In this document: positions 5,024 through 8,474 of the stretch, piece by piece
Numbering within the stretch: position 1 is the first letter of the stretch
Layout: every line of letters begins with the position of its first letter
DNA from: DASYML01 sp034665545
GTDB taxonomy: Bacteria; Acidobacteriota; Blastocatellia; Pyrinomonadales; Pyrinomonadaceae
Reading direction: 5' to 3'
Assembly: GCA_034665545.1 (NCBI GenBank)
Contig: JAXDFO010000223.1
Coordinates: 1-8,474 of the forward strand
Length of the DNA: 8,474 nt
Translations under genes and position numbers: made by a program
The notes under the pieces: generated by a model
What the model saw: the letters and a program-made list of their open reading frames with translations, nothing else
Told to the model about the DNA's origin: nothing
Database searches by the model: none

Positions 5024-6655
5024 ATGACTTCACTTCGCAAAGAGAGAGAGACAGAGCACAAGGGGCACAAACGCAGCGACTATGAATTGGATAATTACGG
5101 CATCAAGAAGCCCGCCGCCGTCTACTGGAATCTCAACACGCCGGAGCTTTACGAAGAGATCGTGCGTCGCAATGAGGGACTCATCTCATCGCACGGCGCG
5201 CTCATCGTGGACACGGGCGAGCACACGGGCCGCGCCGCCAAAGACAAGGCCATCGTGCGCGAACCTTCGAGCGAAGATAAGGTCTGGTGGGGCGAAGTCA
5301 ACAAAGAGTTTTCGCGTGAGAAGTTCAACGCCCTCAAGGAGCGCATGATGGCCCATGCGGACGGGCGCGAACTCTTCGTCCAGGACACTTACGGCGGCGC
5401 GGACCCGCGCTATCAGTTGCCCGTCCGCATCATCAACGAACTGGCCTGGCACTCTCTCTTCGCGCGCACCATGTTCATCAATAAGACGGAAGAGGGCGCA
5501 ACGCACAATCATCAACCGCAGTTCACGGTCATCAACTTTCCCTCCTTCCGCGCGGACCCGCAACGCGACGGCACGCGCGCTGAAACTTTCATCCTCGTTG
5601 ACTTCGGCCAGCGACTGGTCCTGATAGGCGGCACGTCATACGCGGGCGAGACGAAGAAGAGCGTCTTCTCGATTCTCAATTATCTCTTGCCGCAGCGCGG
5701 CGTGATGAGCATGCACTGTTCCGCGAACGTCGGTCAGGGTGGAGACGTGGCTATCTTCTTCGGCCTCTCGGGCACGGGCAAGACGACGCTTTCGGCGGAC
5801 CCCGAACGCAGGCTCATAGGCGATGACGAGCACGGCTGGTCCGATGACGGCGTCTTCAATTTCGAGGGCGGCTGCTATGCTAAAGTCATCAAGCTCTCGC
5901 CCGCAGCCGAGCCGGACATCTACCGCACGACGCGCATGTTCGGGACCGTTCTGGAAAACGTCGTCTATGACCCGGAGACGCGCCTACTCAATCTAGATGA
6001 TGCCTCGAAGACCGAGAACACGCGCGCTGCTTATCCTCTTGAGAGCATCCCGAACATCGTGCCCGAAGGCTACGCGGGACCGCCGCAGAACATCATCATG
6101 CTCACGGCGGATGCCTTCGGCGTCCTGCCGCCCGTGGCGAGCCTCACGCCGGAGCAGGCCATGTATCATTTCCTGTCCGGCTATACGGCGAAGGTCGCGG
6201 GCACTGAGAAGGGCGTCAAGGAACCGGAAGCGACCTTCTCAACATGCTTCGGTGCGCCATTTATGGTCCTGCATCCCGGCGTCTACGCGGACCTTCTCGG
6301 CAAGCGTATGTCGGAACACAAAGCGAAGTGCTGGCTCGTCAACACGGGTTGGAGCGGCGGCCCCTACGGCGTGGGCCAACGCATGAAGATAGGCCATACG
6401 CGCGCCATGATTCGCGCCATCCTCAACGGCTCGCTCGCGCAAGTCGAGACGAGGACCGACCCTATCTTCGGCGTCGGCGTCCCCGTCTCGTGCCCGGACG
6501 TTCCATCCGAAGTCCTCACGCCGCGCAATACCTGGACCGATAAAGAGGCTTACGACCAGAAGGCCCGCGACCTCGCCCGCCGCTTCAACGAGAATTTCAA
6601 GAAGTACGCCGACGGAGTCTCCGAAGAGGTCCGCGCCGTCGCCCCGAAGGCGTAA
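5024..6655 (+). CDS. pckA: Phosphoenolpyruvate carboxykinase (ATP), EC 4.1.1.49
   Basis: 543 residues, the normal length for the ATP-dependent family. It converts oxaloacetate and ATP to PEP, CO2 and ADP in the cytoplasm, the entry step of gluconeogenesis. The P-loop is GLSGTGKTTL (247-256; K253, T254). The metal ligands align with K212 (GETKKS), H231 (SMHCSANVG) and D268 (IGDDEHGW). The substrate arginine is R70 in HTGRAAKDK, where many members have GRSPKDK. KTENTRAAYP and NTGWSGGPYGVG are the further active-site and nucleotide motifs. All catalytic residues look intact. The overall style (YWNLNTPELYEE, FVQDTYGGADP, GGTSYAGETKKS) resembles the type known from alphaproteobacteria. GGGAG (5013-5017) is 6 nt before the ATG. 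The gene ends with tandem stops TAATAA and stands between two terminators, so it is probably monocistronic. Confidence 0.97.
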   Translation: MTSLRKERETEHKGHKRSDYELDNYGIKKPAAVYWNLNTPELYEEIVRRNEGLISSHGALIVDTGEHTGRAAKDKAIVREPSSEDKVWWGEVNKEFSREKFNALKERMMAHADGRELFVQDTYGGADPRYQLPVRIINELAWHSLFARTMFINKTEEGATHNHQPQFTVINFPSFRADPQRDGTRAETFILVDFGQRLVLIGGTSYAGETKKSVFSILNYLLPQRGVMSMHCSANVGQGGDVAIFFGLSGTGKTTLSADPERRLIGDDEHGWSDDGVFNFEGGCYAKVIKLSPAAEPDIYRTTRMFGTVLENVVYDPETRLLNLDDASKTENTRAAYPLESIPNIVPEGYAGPPQNIIMLTADAFGVLPPVASLTPEQAMYHFLSGYTAKVAGTEKGVKEPEATFSTCFGAPFMVLHPGVYADLLGKRMSEHKAKCWLVNTGWSGGPYGVGQRMKIGHTRAMIRAILNGSLAQVETRTDPIFGVGVPVSCPDVPSEVLTPRNTWTDKEAYDQKARDLARRFNENFKKYADGVSEEVRAVAPKA

Positions 6656-6694
6656 TAAGCGAACCACGCATCTACAACTTATGCGAAGACACAC

Positions 6695-6735
6695 GAGGGC
6701 GGTTGCCACACGCAGCCGCCCTCATTTCTTTTCTG
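6695..6735 (+). terminator. Strong intrinsic terminator of pckA
   Basis: GAGGGCGGTTGC (6695-6706) pairs with GCAGCCGCCCTC (6712-6723) over 12 bp, including one G-U pair, with a 5-nt loop CACAC. It is followed by ATTTCTTTTCT. It lies 40 nt after the pckA stop. Confidence 0.88.
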
Positions 6736-6738
6736 CCC

Positions 6739-6776
6739 TTCATCACTCATCCTTCCGACTTCCTACTTGCTCTTGC
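6739..6776 (+). repeat. Dispersed heptamer-like repeat, copy 2
   Basis: Bases 6749-6773 match the reverse complement of 2661-2685 at 23 of 25 positions. The preceding TTCATCACTCATCC resembles TCATCATTCATCCC at 2729-2742, which is followed by similar CTTCCTGCTTGCTAT text. It overlaps the upstream part of the proposed kinase promoter. Confidence 0.55.
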
Positions 6777-6782
6777 TATGAT
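6753..6782 (+). promoter_or_regulatory. Probable promoter of the histidine kinase gene
   Basis: TATGAT (6777-6782) is a five-of-six -10 box. Upstream, TTCCGA (6753-6758) is a weak -35 at 18 nt. The start would be near 6789, about 20 nt before the ATG, leaving room for the ribosome site. It follows the pckA terminator, which supports separate transcription of the kinase. Confidence 0.5.
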
Positions 6783-6809
6783 GTGTGAACGATAAAGGGT
6801 TGGAGTCAG

Positions 6810-8423
6810 ATGAGCGATAAAACGGATAACTCTGCGAAGGAAGAGACGGGCCTCGACAATCCCGCGCGTGGAGCGCAGCAAGAAAGCGCGGCGACCCTGC
6901 GCACGGTCGTCGAGATGGTGCGTCGCACGATGCGCGCGGACACGACGAGCGTCGCCACTTTTTCCATCCCGCAGAAGACCATCACATGGAAAATGTTGAG
7001 CGGCTTTCGCACGCGCGAGAACTCTACGGCAGAGCTTGTCTTTCATCTTCAGGATGGCGCAACCTACGCACGCGCCGCAGAGATTAAAGAGATTATGCTG
7101 GTCGAAGGCATAGGCCGCACGGACGCTCTTCCGGCGAGCGATTTTCCGCTTCACAGCGCGGAGGGTGTGGAGAATCTCGCGCTCGTCCCGCTCATCGCGC
7201 GCGGCGAAAAACTGGGCGCGCTCGTCGTAGGCTATCGCTCGGCGCACACCTTCACGGATGAGGAGCAGCAACTCCTGCTCGCGCTCGCGGAGATGGCCGC
7301 GCTCGCGCTCGACAACGCGCGCCTGCTTGAAACGGTCGGGCGCGGCAAAAAAATCTGGGAGCAGACCTTCGATGCGATTCCAGACGGCATCCTCGTCCAC
7401 GACCAGCACATGCGTATCGTGCGTTGCAACGCGCACGCGGCGGCGATGATGGACCTGCATCCGGCGGATGCTATCGGAATCTCCTGCGCGGACGCCTTCG
7501 CCACTCTCTTCGGCGAGCGCGCCGCCGCTTATCACATGGGACCGGACGGCGCGGGCGCGGCGGCCACCTCCTTTGAATTGCAGGCCGAAGACGGCAGGCG
7601 TTATCTGGTCTCGGTCGCGCCGCTCGATGAGTTTGGCGCGCAACACGGCAGCGTCATTACATGGAGCGACGTGACGGAGCTTTCAGAGATGCAAGAGCAA
7701 CTCTCTCGCTCGCGCAGGCTGGCGACGGTGGGCCAACTCGCGGCGGGCGTGGCCCATGAAATCAACAACCCGCTCGCGGCCATCACGGCCTGCGCCGAAG
7801 CGACCCTCAGAGACTTAAAGAGCACGCCTGAGACCCAAGCCCTCTCAGACGATAACGAGTGGACCTTTTATCTTGAAGAGATAGTGCGCCAGGCTTTGCG
7901 TTGCAAGGACATCACGCGCGGATTACTGGACCTCTCTCGCCAAAGACGAGCGCAACGAGAGGCCTGCGATATCAACCTCATCATCGCGCAATGCGTGAGG
8001 CTTGCGGAACAACGCGCGGGTTCGGATGCTTACAGGTTCACAGTCAAGCTGGACCAGCACTTGGGCGAGATTGCGACGGACGCGGGGATGGTCCGGCAAG
8101 TGTTAGACAATCTCTTGAGCAACGCACTGGACGCCGTCAGCGAAGCGGGCGGCGAGATTAGCATCAAGACCTCGCGCGCGGGCGAGCGCGTCACCATCGA
8201 AGTCGCGGACACGGGCCAGGGCATCGCGCCCGAACTTTTGGTGCGTATCTTCGATCCCTTCTTCACGACCAAAGACCCTGGCAAAGGTTCCGGCCTCGGC
8301 CTCGCCATCTGCTACACGCTGGCGGAGGCGCTCGGCGGCTCGCTCACAGTAGAATCCAGGCAGGGCGCGGGCAGCCGCTTTCGTCTCTGGCTCCCACGCC
8401 GCACACCCGACAGAGGAGATTGA
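6810..8423 (+). CDS. Soluble GAF-PAS sensor histidine kinase
   Basis: 537 residues with no membrane helix, so the sensor is cytoplasmic. The order is: GAF domain about 28-173 (ending ALALDNARLLETV), PAS about 183-290 (WEQTFDAIPDGILVHD), HisKA about 300-380 with phospho-acceptor H316 in GVAHEINNPLAAI, and HATPase about 415-530. The ATP lid motifs are intact: N box NLLSNALDAV (N438), G1 DTGQGIAP (467-474), F box FDPFFTTK (481-488) and G2 GSGLGLAI (493-500). The HEINNPL H box is the NtrB-like type common in soluble kinases. The ligand of the GAF/PAS pair cannot be told; no obvious heme or cysteine cluster motif is visible. GGAG (6802-6805) is 4 nt before the ATG. No response regulator lies in the window; a partner could be beyond 8474 or elsewhere. 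A probable own promoter precedes it. Confidence 0.95.
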   Translation: MSDKTDNSAKEETGLDNPARGAQQESAATLRTVVEMVRRTMRADTTSVATFSIPQKTITWKMLSGFRTRENSTAELVFHLQDGATYARAAEIKEIMLVEGIGRTDALPASDFPLHSAEGVENLALVPLIARGEKLGALVVGYRSAHTFTDEEQQLLLALAEMAALALDNARLLETVGRGKKIWEQTFDAIPDGILVHDQHMRIVRCNAHAAAMMDLHPADAIGISCADAFATLFGERAAAYHMGPDGAGAAATSFELQAEDGRRYLVSVAPLDEFGAQHGSVITWSDVTELSEMQEQLSRSRRLATVGQLAAGVAHEINNPLAAITACAEATLRDLKSTPETQALSDDNEWTFYLEEIVRQALRCKDITRGLLDLSRQRRAQREACDINLIIAQCVRLAEQRAGSDAYRFTVKLDQHLGEIATDAGMVRQVLDNLLSNALDAVSEAGGEISIKTSRAGERVTIEVADTGQGIAPELLVRIFDPFFTTKDPGKGSGLGLAICYTLAEALGGSLTVESRQGAGSRFRLWLPRRTPDRGD

Positions 8424-8436
8424 CGGAAGATGAAAG

Positions 8437-8474
8437 CAGGAGTCAGAAGCCAGGAGCCAGGAGCCAGAAGGAAG
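8437..8474 (+). repeat. Heptamer tandem repeat (CAGGAGC type), runs to the window end
   Basis: Five consecutive 7-nt units: CAGGAGT, CAGAAGC, CAGGAGC, CAGGAGC, CAGAAGG, then AAG at the edge. It begins 14 nt after the kinase stop. An ATG at 8430 leads into the repeat and stays open to the edge, but its translation is just the repeat, so I do not call a gene. Confidence 0.75.

Noticed and set aside
4618..5070. Minus-strand 150-residue and plus-strand 134-residue ORFs around the small coiled-coil gene
   Set aside because: Both cross the terminator at 4956-4989 and look like shadows of a GC-rich coding frame; the 79-residue frame has the coherent helical composition.
6747..7646. Minus-strand 299-residue ORF opposite the kinase gene
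   Set aside because: The plus frame has all histidine kinase motifs. The C-terminal RASRKSEG shared with the permease ORF only reflects the shared nucleotide repeat.

Overview
The window looks like part of a chromosome from a fairly GC-rich, non-proteobacterial environmental bacterium. Gene style (hisZ, a pckA of the ATP-dependent type, many GCGCG-rich codons, heptamer-like intergenic repeats) suggests Acidobacteriota, perhaps class Blastocatellia. That placement comes from reading alone and is tentative. I see no phage, transposon, CRISPR, tRNA or rRNA.

Left end (1-543, minus strand): the start of hisZ, the regulatory subunit of ATP phosphoribosyltransferase, runs off the window edge. The apparently empty stretch before it is the most interesting part of the window. 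A near-consensus promoter is followed by a 34-codon leader peptide with 8 histidines between residues 7 and 22. A 15-bp intrinsic terminator comes next, just before hisZ, and an alternative 11-bp antiterminator shares one arm with it. This is the layout of a classical histidine-operon attenuator.

Middle (714-4534): a two-gene plus-strand unit encodes a protein with a C-terminal [2Fe-2S] ferredoxin-like domain and an unrecognised N-terminal region, then a DMT/EamA-family permease. A 22-bp perfect palindrome, probably a terminator, separates it from a convergent minus-strand gene whose product has a possible transglutaminase-like Cys-His-Asp triad. Divergent from that gene is a membrane protein joining a cyclic-nucleotide-binding domain to DUF1003, followed by a large imperfect hairpin and short heptamer repeats.

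Right (4699-8474): a small coiled-coil protein gene, possibly leaderless, with its own terminator; pckA (gluconeogenic PEP carboxykinase) with a strong terminator; then a soluble GAF-PAS histidine kinase with its own probable promoter and no response regulator inside the window. The window ends in a CAGGAGC-type heptamer repeat. Apart from the ferredoxin-permease pair, the genes look like separate transcription units, and no single pathway links them.
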